A stretch of DNA of 64,000 nt from Neopestalotiopsis rosae (taxonomy: Eukaryota; Ascomycota; Sordariomycetes; Amphisphaeriales; Sporocadaceae), in NCBI GenBank assembly GCA_023078685.1, contig JALGAS010000001.1, forward strand, positions 3,224,001 through 3,288,000, written 5' to 3'. Numbering within the stretch: position 1 is the stretch's first letter; each line of letters starts with the position of its first letter. Positions 33,019-44,420 of the stretch are shown here, in pieces. The translations under genes were made by a program, and so were the position numbers. The notes under the pieces are model-generated. The model worked only from the letters and a program-made list of their open reading frames with translations, was not told the DNA's origin and did not search any database.

Positions 33019-33688
33019 AAAGGTTTACTAGGTTCGGTAGGTCAGATTTTGAGGTTGACCAGGTCCCTGCCAATCGAATTTCAGATTGACGTGAATACAG
33101 GTATTCGATACAGCAGTCTGGCTATATCTCAAGTCAAATTGAGCTCACGTGGTGTGTGTAATAGCAACGTGAGCTTTTGTTATCATGTAACTAGTTGAAG
33201 TCGAAATTTTGGTAGCACTCTAAGCATGGACCAGTTCCGCGTAACTTCAGTAACATGATTCTGTCACCCATTGGTCAAGACTATCCCAACATTATGCCAT
33301 TTTCTATTCTTTCATCAACTAACTCAACCCCAAACATTTTTATACTCGAGGCTCGCCTAGAACACTCATATCCGTGATTACTTGACATTTCATGTCATTA
33401 CTATTCTACCGACGAAATGACCCCAGGGTATGTATGGCGGGGTGCGTTATTCTGTTTGTGGGGTAACAAGCGTGTCCAGACTCCCCCGTCCAACCTTGTT
33501 CGGAGCATAGATATCGGATAGGTAGATCCGTCTTGTCTACTTACAGACCCGACGGCGCGTAATAAGCCTCATAGTCCCCTATCTTGTTGTCTTTGAAGTA
33601 GCTCATAATAATAAACATTCAAAACCCTTCCCAAGGTCTTACTGTTACATTTCGTGGTGGGCTTTCACCAAATTCAAGAGGATTCACA
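33019..33688. other. Divergent promoter region
   Basis: 670 bp between the pterin dehydratase (-) and amidohydrolase (+) starts. Nothing coding recognised. Confidence 0.6.
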
Positions 33689-35132
33689 ATGCGTGTGCCA
33701 CAACTCCAAGCGCATTATGCGGCAAGGCCCGCCGCAAGCATCACCGCAGAATCGGCGGCAACCACCGAAGCCGCTGTGGCCTATACGGGTCTCAGGTCCG
33801 ACCTGTTGATCCCGGGGCGCGGAGACCCCATCGAGGACGGCGCCGTCGTCATCAAGGACGACACGATTGAATGGGTCGGGCGGTACGCCGACCGCCCTTC
33901 AAAGTATGAGCACGTCGACTTTACGCACATACCCGTCTTGATGCCGGGAATGTGGGACTGCCATACGCATTTCGGCGGCTACGGGCGAGCCTTTTCCACC
34001 TTTGGGGACTCCAAGGCCCTGCTGCCCGGCGCCCAGAGCCTGGCTGGTGCCGTGACGGTGGCCGACCTCCAGCGCACGCTCGAGGCAGGTTTCACGAGCG
34101 TTCGCGAGCTTTCCGGGGTAAGAAGAAGAAAAACGTAACTACTTGTGTCATCTATGCATTGATCCATGTTCCTCCCATCTCCTTTTATATATATACTGAC
34201 ACGCCTTGAAGTTTGCGGGATACCTGTGGCCTGGAATTCGCGATGGATACATTGTTGGGCCAAACGTCTACTCGTCCTTGTCGTTGTTATCAATCACCGG
34301 TGGTCACGGCGACGAACATGATGTACCCATTTGTGCTGTTCACCAGTTCACAGAGGCTGGTGGCAACTTCTACCTCTGTGACGGCGTCGACGAGTGCATC
34401 AAGGGAGTCCGAGAAATGGTCCGGCGCGGTGCGCGGTGTATCAAGGTCTGCTCGTCCGGGGGAGTTCTCAGCCTCAACGATGATCCGGAAGACCGCCAAT
34501 TCTCCGACGACGAGCTCAAGGCTATTGTCGACGAGGCCGCGCGGAGTGGGCGTGCGGTTGCCGCGCACGCAATCGGAAAGGCTGGTATTTTGGCCGCCTT
34601 GAGAGCTGGAGTCACCAGTATCGAACACGGATGCTACCTCGATGAAGAGGTTGCAAATATTATGAAGAAGCAGGGCACGATTTTAGTGGCTACTCGGCAC
34701 ATTCAAGAGAGCTTGCTGCAAGATCCTACAGAGTTTCCTCCGCGAGTGATCGATAAAATCCAAAAGATCGTGCCTCTGACCAGGGACAATTACAAGCTGG
34801 CAATCAAGCTCGGCGTCCGAATCGCATTAGGAACCGACATGTGGAACAGCAACCCTGAGCATCGTATATCCCATGGTCGCAATGCCATGGAGTTGACCTA
34901 TGCAGTCCAGGCTGGTCTCTCCCCGCTGGCTGCCATCGAGGCAATCACGGCCACCGCCCCAGGGGTGCTGGGCAAGAAGGCCCCCAAGAGCGGCCAGTTG
35001 AAGGCTGGATTTGATGCCGATATCCTCGGTGTTGCAGGCAATCCTTTGGAGAATCTGTCGTTTCTGACAACTCCGACCTACATCACCCACGTGTGGAAAG
35101 GTGGTAGACTATTCAAGTCTCCTACTGTGTGA
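33689..35132 (+). CDS. Metal-dependent amidohydrolase, ochratoxinase-like
   Basis: Two exons (33689-34117, 34212-35132) with a 94-bp GTAAGA...AAG intron, phase 0, give 449 aa. It is a TIM-barrel amidohydrolase of the imidazolonepropionase/prolidase-like group. The full metal set is visible: His92 and His94 (DCHTH), the Lys expected to be carboxylated (Lys221 in IKVCSSGG), His262 (AHAIG), His282 (IEHG) and Asp352 (GTDMW), so it should bind two metal ions and be active. Relatives cleave N-acyl amino-acid or dipeptide-like bonds, and fungal ochratoxinase is one of them; the substrate here is unknown. No signal peptide is evident, unlike secreted ochratoxinase, suggesting an intracellular enzyme. 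The acceptor TTGAAG is weak but frame and motif continuity support it. Confidence 0.88.
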
Positions 35133-38100
35133 TGACTTACTGGCTCGCCTATGCTCAACCCTGTCGTTCGGCGCTGTGATTAGTCTTCGGCGATGTCTAT
35201 AGTAAGCAGCAGGAAACAACAAGAGGTGTGGCCCCATCGTATACTGCTAGTAGGCAAATGACTCGAACTTGGCGGAGAATCAGCATTTGGTTAGTAGTAT
35301 ACTCAATTAAAATTAACGTATAGCATGTCCGCGCCATACACCTCTCATGCTCTGGAACACATCAGAATATCTGCATGTGGGGGTGAAAACGCAAGCGAGC
35401 AGGCGAACATGATTTGGTTCCTACTGTGCATGATGAACTGATGTCACTTCAGCCATCCACGACGGGCAAAGTTACCATACACGTAGAAGAGGCACAAGGA
35501 ACCCAACCAGCATTTCGAAAAAGAAACAAGAAAACCCCTGTGGGCCCGATCTCTCAAAAGTGCTGTTGATTAACCCTGCGAGATTCACATCCTTGCTGCT
35601 GACTGGCATGCGAGGGACGGGTCACATCCGCCGCTTTGAACATGCTGCTGGCTGACGAAGACTCCGATTCTTGTGGCCCAAATTAGCATTTCGTCTAGAC
35701 GGCCGAAAGAGCAGCCGCATTGCAACTCTCGCAGGGAATGCTGCTAGGTTTACTGTACGCTGATGGGTCGATCGGGTTTGCGACAAACAGATTTCCCGCT
35801 GTCGCACCTGTCTCAAGGGGGCCGTGGACAAGTCCCGAAGGCGAACTAAGAAGCTGACATGTTGTAAAAGCCGACAACTCCGCACTGTCTGTGCAGTTCA
35901 TCATATCATATCACATTGCGATTCCACGGATGGGTCGGGCATCGAAGGGTCGTCTAGCTAGCCGGTCTTGCCCACATTTGGAGGCACAGTAGCAGCTGCT
36001 AGATCACTAGGTCAGGTAGACAGCACCGACAGTCAGCAGAAGACACGCCGCTTGTCCGTCTTTGTAAAAATGTGATCCTCTCTGAATGATGACTGATCGG
36101 CTGAAACCCGTTGCTGTACTAGGCCCCGCGTGCTTTGGCATAAATGGAAAATGGTCTCCTCAATGGGTCAGACTTGGGGAGGCGTCTTGGCGAGGTAATA
36201 CTAGGAGAAGTGAAGGATTCTCGATAAAGCCAGCGGCTGCCGTCCTCGCCTAGATGCTGTGGTTTGTAAGCAATCTTTTAATTCTTTTTTTGTTGAAAAA
36301 AATACGGCTGACGGGCATAATGGAAATGCAAGTCGCTACCACTGAGGACTTTGGGCATGCGTGGTTGGATTCTAAATCACACATTCCTTGTCGTGCTGGT
36401 GTACTTCCCCTGGGGAACAGACCGGTCGACAATTGGAGTGGCTTGCTGCAGCGAAGATTGAAACCCCCCCAGTGATGGTTATGCTGAGCCCTAACTGCTC
36501 AGGGCAGCAGCATAACGTGGGCGTCATCTCCGATGCAGTATACTCGGGTAGGAAACAGGGGCACGTGCATAGGACGCAGATAGAGGATGCGCACTAACGT
36601 GAGACACCCAAAAAATATCATGTTATGGGGCATCAATGTCACTGATGACTTACTTGGCCGCCGTTCCGAGTCGTTGTATCGAGTGGAGGGTGAGATTTAC
36701 CCGCCTCATTGCAAGCGTATGAATCCTTCCTCTCGAGTCGGTCTGGTCGGAGTCTGTCCTGTAGATGTACGAAAGAAAGAGAATTCGTGCCCGGTCGAGC
36801 AGCAATGCAAGATAGGCACACTTGATCCTCCTACCTGTGTCGGACCTACCTGGGCATGTTGCGCGCCTCAGCCCAGTATGCAGCCGACGTATGTATGAGG
36901 GCCGAGAAGGTATCCATTGGACGCTGCGAAGAACCCTGTCCGCATGGGGGAATGAATGCTGCTTCAAGTGCATGGGGTCTGTAGGAAGTTGACAGTTCGG
37001 AATATCCGTACACTCGACTCCATAGTTTTTCTGTCTCTCCTCTTTCCGTCTCGACTCCGGCATCTGTCAATTCGATCCATTCAAGGTGAAAACTTGGAGG
37101 GAAAGAAGGGCGACCTGTGACTGTCCGCTTCCAATCGTTGACGACTGTTCGGCAGTAGCAGGAAGCAATTCCGCAGTGATGGGGTATAACAGTAGTGTAA
37201 GTACAATGCAAATCGAGGCGTTGCAACCACGCTGAGTCGAGATCGGCGAGGCGGCCGCCGAACTAGTACTATGGTACACTTGTCACTAAATGTTGGATTG
37301 TATTCCCCGTGCACCCGGTTATGTAATGCAGCAGGGTTCTTGTCTGATGCTAATGCTGATCGCAGTAGACTGGGGGCTCTTGCCAGTGAGACCCATGAGA
37401 ATTGGACAAAGAAAATGGCTCGCGCGTGACGCAGATTGAAAGTCCTTTACGCGGACGTGTACAGAATACCTGGTATGGGAAAGAAAGAAAAAATTAGGAA
37501 AGGGCGGGTGCCAGATGGTGTGATGCTATCCTTTTTACCTACCCTTACTAAAGAAGAAGTGATGGGAAATTCCGTGTGCGGGCAGGGAGTTTCGAGGCTC
37601 GAATCAATTGGTTTGTTATCAACTCATCGGCAATATACAGAGTGTCTCTCATTGCTGTCATCGCCGCTGCATAACTCGTATGTTCAAGCTGGAGATTGAA
37701 TGTAGTTCATGCCCCCCTCTAGAGCTGGGTCAAATGGATGTACAAGTAATGGAAAAGATGCCCAACATTGCAGAACTTAAACTTAGCTACCTACCTACCT
37801 ACCAACACTACCTAACCTTAGGTAATTAGTACCTACATCACAATGGTAAGCAGAGCAGGCAGGTGCAGCTCAAGAACCCGTTCCACAAATTCGGCCGGCC
37901 TCGACGAATCAGCACAAGCCCGACATGTTGTCAACACGGCCGAGCTGTATGAGAAAAACCTCCGCGTCCTGTTTCTACTCCGGTTTGGATGCGGAAGATG
38001 CCTGAAAGGGAAATATCTGGGCAAACGTACGACTCACGAATGACTGTGCTGGAATTAGACTGACGCGGCGAGGTGTTCGCTGGTGACAAGTGACTCCCTA

Positions 38101-38834
38101 ACCAAGCCTTACGACGGCAGTTTCAAGCTTCGGACGAAACGCCCAGATGTCGGATTCCGTACTATCCAGATCTTCAAGGCCAGGCTGGCTGTCTGCTGTC
38201 CACCTCTTTTTTGGTAGCTGACTCCTAACATTGTACTGAAGTATGGACGGGCTTCTAACGACCCAACCTAACCACATATGCAGGCGGCAGTACCTACCTC
38301 GAGCCTACATAGAAGCCTTACATAAGTAGTAGGTAGACTTTGGCGACCGGCCACATCAGGTTAGGTAGGTCTGCTAGTTGTGTGTACTGTGTAGGTGTTC
38401 ACCATTTACTGGACATGGATGTGTGCTGACCTTATTGATGCACCTTACTGCGTACTCACACAGCCATAATAAAAAATCCATGACCTTAGTTACCTAATGT
38501 CATAAGGTAGTAGTTCAGACATTCATTCTACTATGTACCTTATTGCATGACTTGCCTAGGCACCGGCAGAGGAAACAACACTTGGATGGGGGTAGGACTT
38601 GTTGCTGACAGGCGGCGTTCGGTGATTCTCCGACGACTCCTCCTCATTCTGATCTGTGCCGCTTTCTCACGCATCATGTAATCAACCGACTATTGCAACG
38701 CCACGGCGCCGAGGAAAGTGGTCAACAAGCTGGGCGCTGCCGGAGAAAGGGTCACCTCGGGTCCAAGACCAGAGCGAGCTGATTGAGAAAGGGACCGTTC
38801 AGATTTTTTATCTTGTAGCGGCCGCAACCACCTC

Positions 38835-39797
38835 ATGTGTGGACGGACGGGTGTAGTTGGAGCGAGCATTTCATTCAGCCAAGCCACGGTACGGAATAAA
38901 GGTCGAAAACTGACTGTTACTCGGTTCTGGAGCATCCTCGGATTCCATCCATTGTGGATATTTGTGCTGACAAACCCAGGGCGGAACTTAATCTGCGCTG
39001 ACCGGATACCCGCCCGGGGGTCTTCGTTTTCGTTGCCTCGCCCTCTGGGTGGCGATAGTAGAACGAGTCATCAGTCAGCGATCAACCAACAACCAAGCCA
39101 GCGAATCTCAATGCCCTTCGCAGCGGCCCGGACTGTCGGCAGTCCGCCTGGCGCTTCTCGCTATTCTCCCAAGGTACTCAAAGCTAACATACGGAGTAGC
39201 TTGACCGTGAAGTATAGTGCTGGGGAAGTGCCTAATAGCAATGCCACGACGCGAGCAATACCCGTCCTGGGCTCTTTTCTTCATGTTCCTTCCTCCTCAG
39301 GTGTTCCTTGCCCAAACACTCCATCCTTTGCTTTGCCAATCATGAGCTATCTCAAGAATTGGTCAGAAGACAGGAGACCATGCAGCATTTGCATACCTCT
39401 CCAGGCACTGAGCCTGCTTGATTTCATCGTTGCCTACATATGGCAAGTAGATGGTAACTGGGTCTTCAGCACCCAGCTGCCTCTGTCTGAACCCGTACTT
39501 GTGTGTACGACTTTGGACTGTCAGTGGCGTGACCAAGCAGCGAACCTTGTGGCTGCCAATCACCCCCGGCAACCGAAGACGCGTGCTACTACTTCGTACA
39601 AAACCCTCCTATTACCTGAGAACATAACCTTTTCCCGAAGTGGCGTTGAGCGTGTAGAGGCGCCTGTTGGGAGCCAAACATGTCATGTGCTTGTCCCTAT
39701 ATCTGAACAATTGACAATGTTCATGGGCAGACGTGAAAGTACCATAGATGTACCGCCACTTGATAGCCTTCTACTCACTCCTCTGGGGAAAATCTGA
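38835..39797 (+). CDS. Doubtful 320-codon orphan frame
   Basis: A continuous ATG-started frame of 320 codons in an otherwise empty region. The translation is rich in Ser, Pro, Leu and Arg and poor in Glu and Lys, with no recognised domain; a moderately hydrophobic part (around residues 185-210) is not a clear membrane helix. The composition is closer to translated noncoding DNA than to a typical protein. Listed because a frame of this length is uncommon by chance at about 50% GC; it may be an orphan gene or simply a stop-poor stretch. Confidence 0.2.
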   Translation: MCGRTGVVGASISFSQATVRNKGRKLTVTRFWSILGFHPLWIFVLTNPGRNLICADRIPARGSSFSLPRPLGGDSRTSHQSAINQQPSQRISMPFAAARTVGSPPGASRYSPKVLKANIRSSLTVKYSAGEVPNSNATTRAIPVLGSFLHVPSSSGVPCPNTPSFALPIMSYLKNWSEDRRPCSICIPLQALSLLDFIVAYIWQVDGNWVFSTQLPLSEPVLVCTTLDCQWRDQAANLVAANHPRQPKTRATTSYKTLLLPENITFSRSGVERVEAPVGSQTCHVLVPISEQLTMFMGRRESTIDVPPLDSLLLTPLGKI

Positions 39798-40642
39798 TAC
39801 CATCCGGTCCATCCTCGATCAGTCAATTGCAATGAGTAGCCAGTTGTACGGACAGCTGCTGCTCTCCTTGCTATTGCCAGTTCCTCGGCTCGGTACATTT
39901 TAGCCAAGCCATACATCACACATGGAAATGCAAATCACCAAAGGACTATGACCAAAGCCGGCGGCGAAAGGCCCGAGCAGCATTCCTTTGATTGGTTCGG
40001 CCGCCACTCAGCACTTTAAAGACCCTGTCAATTTTTGCGGGCGAGAGTTGCGAACGGTACAGCCACTCTTGATGTACATCTCGTTTCGTAAGTGGGCTAG
40101 CAATTCAACTTGTTGCCTCTACTTGGGTAAAGTACAAGGGAAACAAACATTCTCCATTCTTACAGCAGCCATTCGGGGTCACACAAGATGACAAGAAACC
40201 CTGAAAAGCCGCCGCATGCACCAGGTCTACCAAGATTGCTTGCAAGGCCATACATACATCCTGACATTCATTCAGTCCATTCCCACCCCCGTCTCCGCCT
40301 TTTTGCGAAGTACATGTAGTTACCTATTATTGTCGAAACACGGACAGCATCAGCGATCATGGACATGGACTATTGCTACCTAAGCGGCAGATTCCAATTC
40401 CATTTTCCGATTCCAATTCCATAGTCCCACCCATGGAAGGTCAGTGAGCAAGCACCTGGCTCCATATCTTGACCTGGCATCAATTGAAGAACCCCAGGTG
40501 CCATCCGGACCTCAGATAGACACAAAGTACATACAATTTCCATGGCTCATTTATTGACTTAGTAAGACAAAGTACATTTTGGCAAGGTACATAGATTATT
40601 AGGTCGCTAAATTATTGGTTCTAGTCCAGCAAGCAAAGCTGC

Positions 40643-40677
40643 ATTGAGCACTGAGCACTGAGCACTGAGCATTGAGC
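40643..40677. repeat. Short tandem repeat, 7-bp unit ACTGAGC
   Basis: About four head-to-tail copies of ACTGAGC, the outer ones altered to ATTGAGC, about 500 bp upstream of the bZIP gene. Likely a slippage product. Confidence 0.85.
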
Positions 40678-41154
40678 CATGGCAGCTCGTGGTTTCCCTC
40701 GGGCCCGGCCCAAGTCCACTGCTAGGCAAGAAATCATAGGTACTATCGGGCCCAAGTGGACATAACTGATGACTGTCTCGTCGTTTCCCCCAGTCATGTC
40801 AACAAATCTACCGCCTAAGGAAAGAGCTGACTGTTCATCGTGGCGGCTCTCATTCCCTTCTAATACCCGATCAACTGTTGGTTGTGTGTCCGTCTCGTCT
40901 TTCTTACCACCCCAGCTCGCCCTACAGGGCCAACGGAACTCTCTCGCTCAACACACCACGTTTTGTTCCTCAGATCAGACACAGATAAACCACGGACACT
41001 GACACGAGAGAATGCGATTTGATTCCGCACCTCCAAAAAAAAGGGTCGCATGACTCTCAACCATAATCCATCTTCGCCTTCCATCTCTTATTTTTCTTTT
41101 AGAACCTGTCCAACAAACGTTCTCCCCAGTTTAGCACGCTGACTAATTTCCGTA

Positions 41155-43215
41155 ATGCAGGCCAGCGCAAACCTCAATGGTAAGTGTGGCGCGTCGTCGG
41201 TTTTCTTTCTGTCTAATCTTTCTTGCCTTTGCTTTGCCTGCCTGCCTGCTTGCTTGCTTGCTTCCCTACCCGTTCAATAGGCACACCCATTCATCATCAG
41301 TCATCAATTTCAGGCTGGCTCCGTCATGCTTACCTTATGATTCACTCCCTTCCAAAATACATCTTCACCCTCTTGTTTTAAGATACACGACAGAAGAACA
41401 CTGCATGGCACTGGCACACAGCTAGTACACCCACACACATACATACATACCGGTACACTACTACTACTACTACCACCACATCAACAACACAACAACAAAA
41501 CCTACACAGTATATTACTGTGGCACACTCTCCTCTACCAAGGTTCCCTGCCTACCCTACCGGCCTTCTCTCTCTGGGATTAGGTAGCGCTCGTACTGTAC
41601 GCACGCGCAGCAAGTTTGCGGCTGCAAAACCCCACCGTATCCGAGGCGGCCAAACCTTTTAGGTCCACCTCCCCTCCCTCCACTCCATGTTAAGGCCGTC
41701 TAATCCCCTGTTGTATATGTAATCAGCGTCTCATACTGGCGCCAAAACGTAGCCGCAACTTTAGATGCCCTTCGGTCTTTCGCGTTACATACACGTCCCC
41801 TCCTGTAAACACCCACTCACCGGCTACTCCATTACCAAATCCCGCTGCTAGGCCCTGGCCCGGAGAGTTTCATTATCCTACATATTCCCATTCTGGCCCA
41901 CTTCCATGCTGCTGTTCCGGTTGTGACTGGCTCTTTATATGCTCTGGACTTCTCCCAACCCCCGGTACTCCGAAGTAGTGTAATACTCGCTGTCAACACC
42001 GAGAACTGACTTTTGGACCAAACACCACAGAACAGGAGTTGGATTTGCGCACAAAACTCTCACAAGCAACTGCGATATCACCTTCAAACAACGCAGGGTC
42101 TACCGTAAGAGACGGCAGAATAGCTTCCTCATATTCGTCTAGTCTGCCGCCGCCGCTTCCGCTTGCTGCTACTCACCAATCGCATGGTTACAGCCAACAC
42201 AGCCAGAACTTGCCAGGACATTCTCACTCACAACTGAGAGCAGACGCCCGCGTTGCGCCTGCTCTCGATACCATGCCACCTGGACCGCCAATAGTTGGCC
42301 CTTCGACTTCGACTGCTTCCGCCATGGCCGTTCAGGACCTCATAGATCATGATCCCGATAATTCCGGCCCCGATGGCCGCAAAGCGAAGCGGGAACTTTC
42401 CCAATCAAAACGCGCCGCACAGAACAGAGCCGCCCAAGTAAGTATTCAGACAGGAGTCAACCGTATTCCTCCCCTCCGCGTGCATTTGTGTTTGTGTATT
42501 TTCGTGCTCGAGGCGCTTGGAAGACGGTTTACGCTCTTCTTGAGGTCGACAAAAGAAAGACCAGGTCTCGATGGCAATTATTGGTGCATTGTCTCGTGGA
42601 TATCAGCCGTCTCGAATTTTGTACATTTCCTCGTATACGTCACGCGATGTCTGGTTCAGCTTCAATTGTCATTAAATTTTTTCAATTGCACAACCCAACC
42701 TTGTTCACCAGTTCCGCCGGGATGACTAATCAATTCTCTAGAGAGCATTCCGGCAGAGGAAAGAGCACTACATCAAGAAGTTAGAGCAGCAAGTCCGCGA
42801 CCTTGGCGACATGGAACACCAGTTCAAGAGCATGCAGAACGACAACTATGCCCTTCGCGAATATGTGTTGACATTGCAAAATCGTCTCATGGATGCACAG
42901 GTTGAGATTCCTCCGCCGCCTGCAAATTTGCAAATACCATTACCACACCCTGCTACTCGGCCTGCCTCTCATGCACCTGCTTCCCATGTCAACAACACTG
43001 CACCTGAGCCTGCGCCTGCTCCACCTTCCACAGTCGGAGCACCCTCCGCAGGTTCGCTTGCCGATGTAGCAGCTGCGGTAGCTGGTCTCAGGGCCCACGG
43101 AGGGGCCGTTGACTCGTATTCGAAGTTCAAACCGGAGAACGAATCCCCTCGACGTGAAGAAGATTCTCGGAGGTTACACGAATCTTTACCGCCGTCTTCA
43201 TCGTTGAGAGCCTAG
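41155..43215 (+). CDS. kapC: bZIP transcription factor, kapC/Yap-like
   Basis: Three exons (41155-41179, 42031-42437, 42742-43215) give 301 aa. Exon 1 encodes only MQASANLN plus one base; the joined N-terminus reads MQASANLNEQELDLRTKL. Intron 1 is 851 bp and intron 2 is 304 bp, both far longer than others here. The bZIP starts at about residue 128: basic region SKRAAQNRAAQ-RAFRQRK (intron 2 falls exactly between NRAAQ and RAFRQRK), then a leucine zipper running into QNDNYALREYVLTLQNRL, the hallmark of the kapC group. The rest is low complexity: Ser/His/Gln-rich before, Pro/Ala-rich after. Yap-type fungal bZIPs bind TTACTAA-like sites and act in stress and development; the specific role is inference. 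Confidence 0.88.
41235..41264. repeat. Tetranucleotide tract (GCCT/GCTT)n in kapC intron 1
   Basis: A pure (GCCT)3-(GCTT)4-type pyrimidine-rich tract within the 851-bp intron. Further microsatellites follow in the same intron: (CATA)n near 41437-41450 and (CTA)n near 41459-41475. Confidence 0.9.
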
Positions 43216-44420
43216 TATGATTCCAGCGCCTTAGAAGATCATGATTCTAGCGCAGAGGAGCATGTTTCCAGCGCAGAGGAGCATGTTTCCAGCGCAGAGG
43301 TGAATCATCCAGCACGGAGTTGAAAGGTTCAGCACGGAGACGCATGATGGGATGTCCTGAGCTTGAGAAGTGCCGTGAAAGCAGATGCCAGGTTTGCTAC
43401 AACGATCACGGCCATGTGCACAACGGATCGAGAATTGCCCTCATATTCTTGACGAGGGTGCTACTTTTGGATGACTTCGCATAGCGCGAGACGAGCGATA
43501 TCAAGTGTCACCTTTCTTTGATTGGCGTTTTGGGAATTGACCAGGGGTGGAAATGCTTTTCGCCTAACATTTGGTCTGGGCGTAAATGGTATTCTCATCA
43601 TTGAGCCAAGGGCTGGCTCAAAGGTTTTATTATTACTTGATATTCAAGTTCTGGCAAGTGTATGGAAATACGGAGGGTATGGAATGGCTTTGTTCGGAGC
43701 ACGAGGGTTTGACTTCCCAGAGCGAACAAGAAACAAAACAGCGTAGAATATATCTTGGTTACGAGGAATCGACCCTCGGCTTGAGGCCTCTGGAACGGCG
43801 ATGGCCGCGGCCCTTGCCAGCAGCATAAGCGGCAGTTGTTTATAGGTCAAACTCAACAGCTCCAGACTACAAGAATCACAGTAGGCAAGTCTCGTTGCAG
43901 CTCTAAATGATTTGATCCCATATTCTGACTCCTGTTTTCGTTGACTCGTCGAAATCAGAGTGCAACACGATTTTGTCCGAGTAATCTAACTCCAGGGAAA
44001 ATACGCTTCAAGACGTACATAGGCAATATATTGCCTATTCGTTCGACCAACAATGTCTCACATAGAATTGGAATATGAAATCAAGGAAATATCAGCATTA
44101 TGTTTCAACAAGAATAGCGAGCTCGAGTCTTGGAAGCGTCGTGCGTATCCGTACCAGAGTAAATTCTCGCCGCGGACAGATACTCGACATTCTTATCTGA
44201 TGTATCATACAACTGTCTCATGCTTCCTCCTCGTTTGATGCTGACTTTTTGGAGCTATCCACCATCATCTCAATTTTGGTAATCAAAGCCTGTGCCAAAA
44301 GGTAAAACAAATGGAAGGAAAGAAAAGGGGGAGGAAACGGAGGTGATCTTCATCACACACGCAAAGGCCCTCTCTCTTTCTCCTTTGGTCTATAATCGCG
44401 GCCCCACCCCATCGCTACAG
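43216..44420. other. Convergent 3' region of kapC and ARP5
   Basis: 1.2 kb between the stops of kapC (+) and ARP5 (-). It contains the 21-bp repeat at 43249-43300. Short frames (for example 43522-43746 and 44053-44238) show no family. Confidence 0.5.
43249..43300. repeat. Tandem 21-bp repeat after kapC
   Basis: Two and a half perfect copies of a 21-bp unit beginning AGCGCAGAGGAGC, followed by degenerate AGCACGGAG copies to about 43345. It starts 34 bp after the kapC stop codon, so it is probably in its 3' untranslated region. The copy phase is a multiple of three, which might mean it was once coding. Confidence 0.9.

Larger units (their letters stand above)
35133..41154. other. Six-kilobase region without recognisable genes
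   Basis: The largest gap in the window. It holds many short open frames, CTACC/GGTAG clusters (37785-37835, 38290-38400) and a 7-bp tandem repeat at 40643-40677. The only long frame is the one described at 38835-39797. No transposase, reverse transcriptase, tRNA or rRNA signature was seen on either strand. The right end (40800-41154) is the 5' region of the bZIP gene. Confidence 0.5.
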
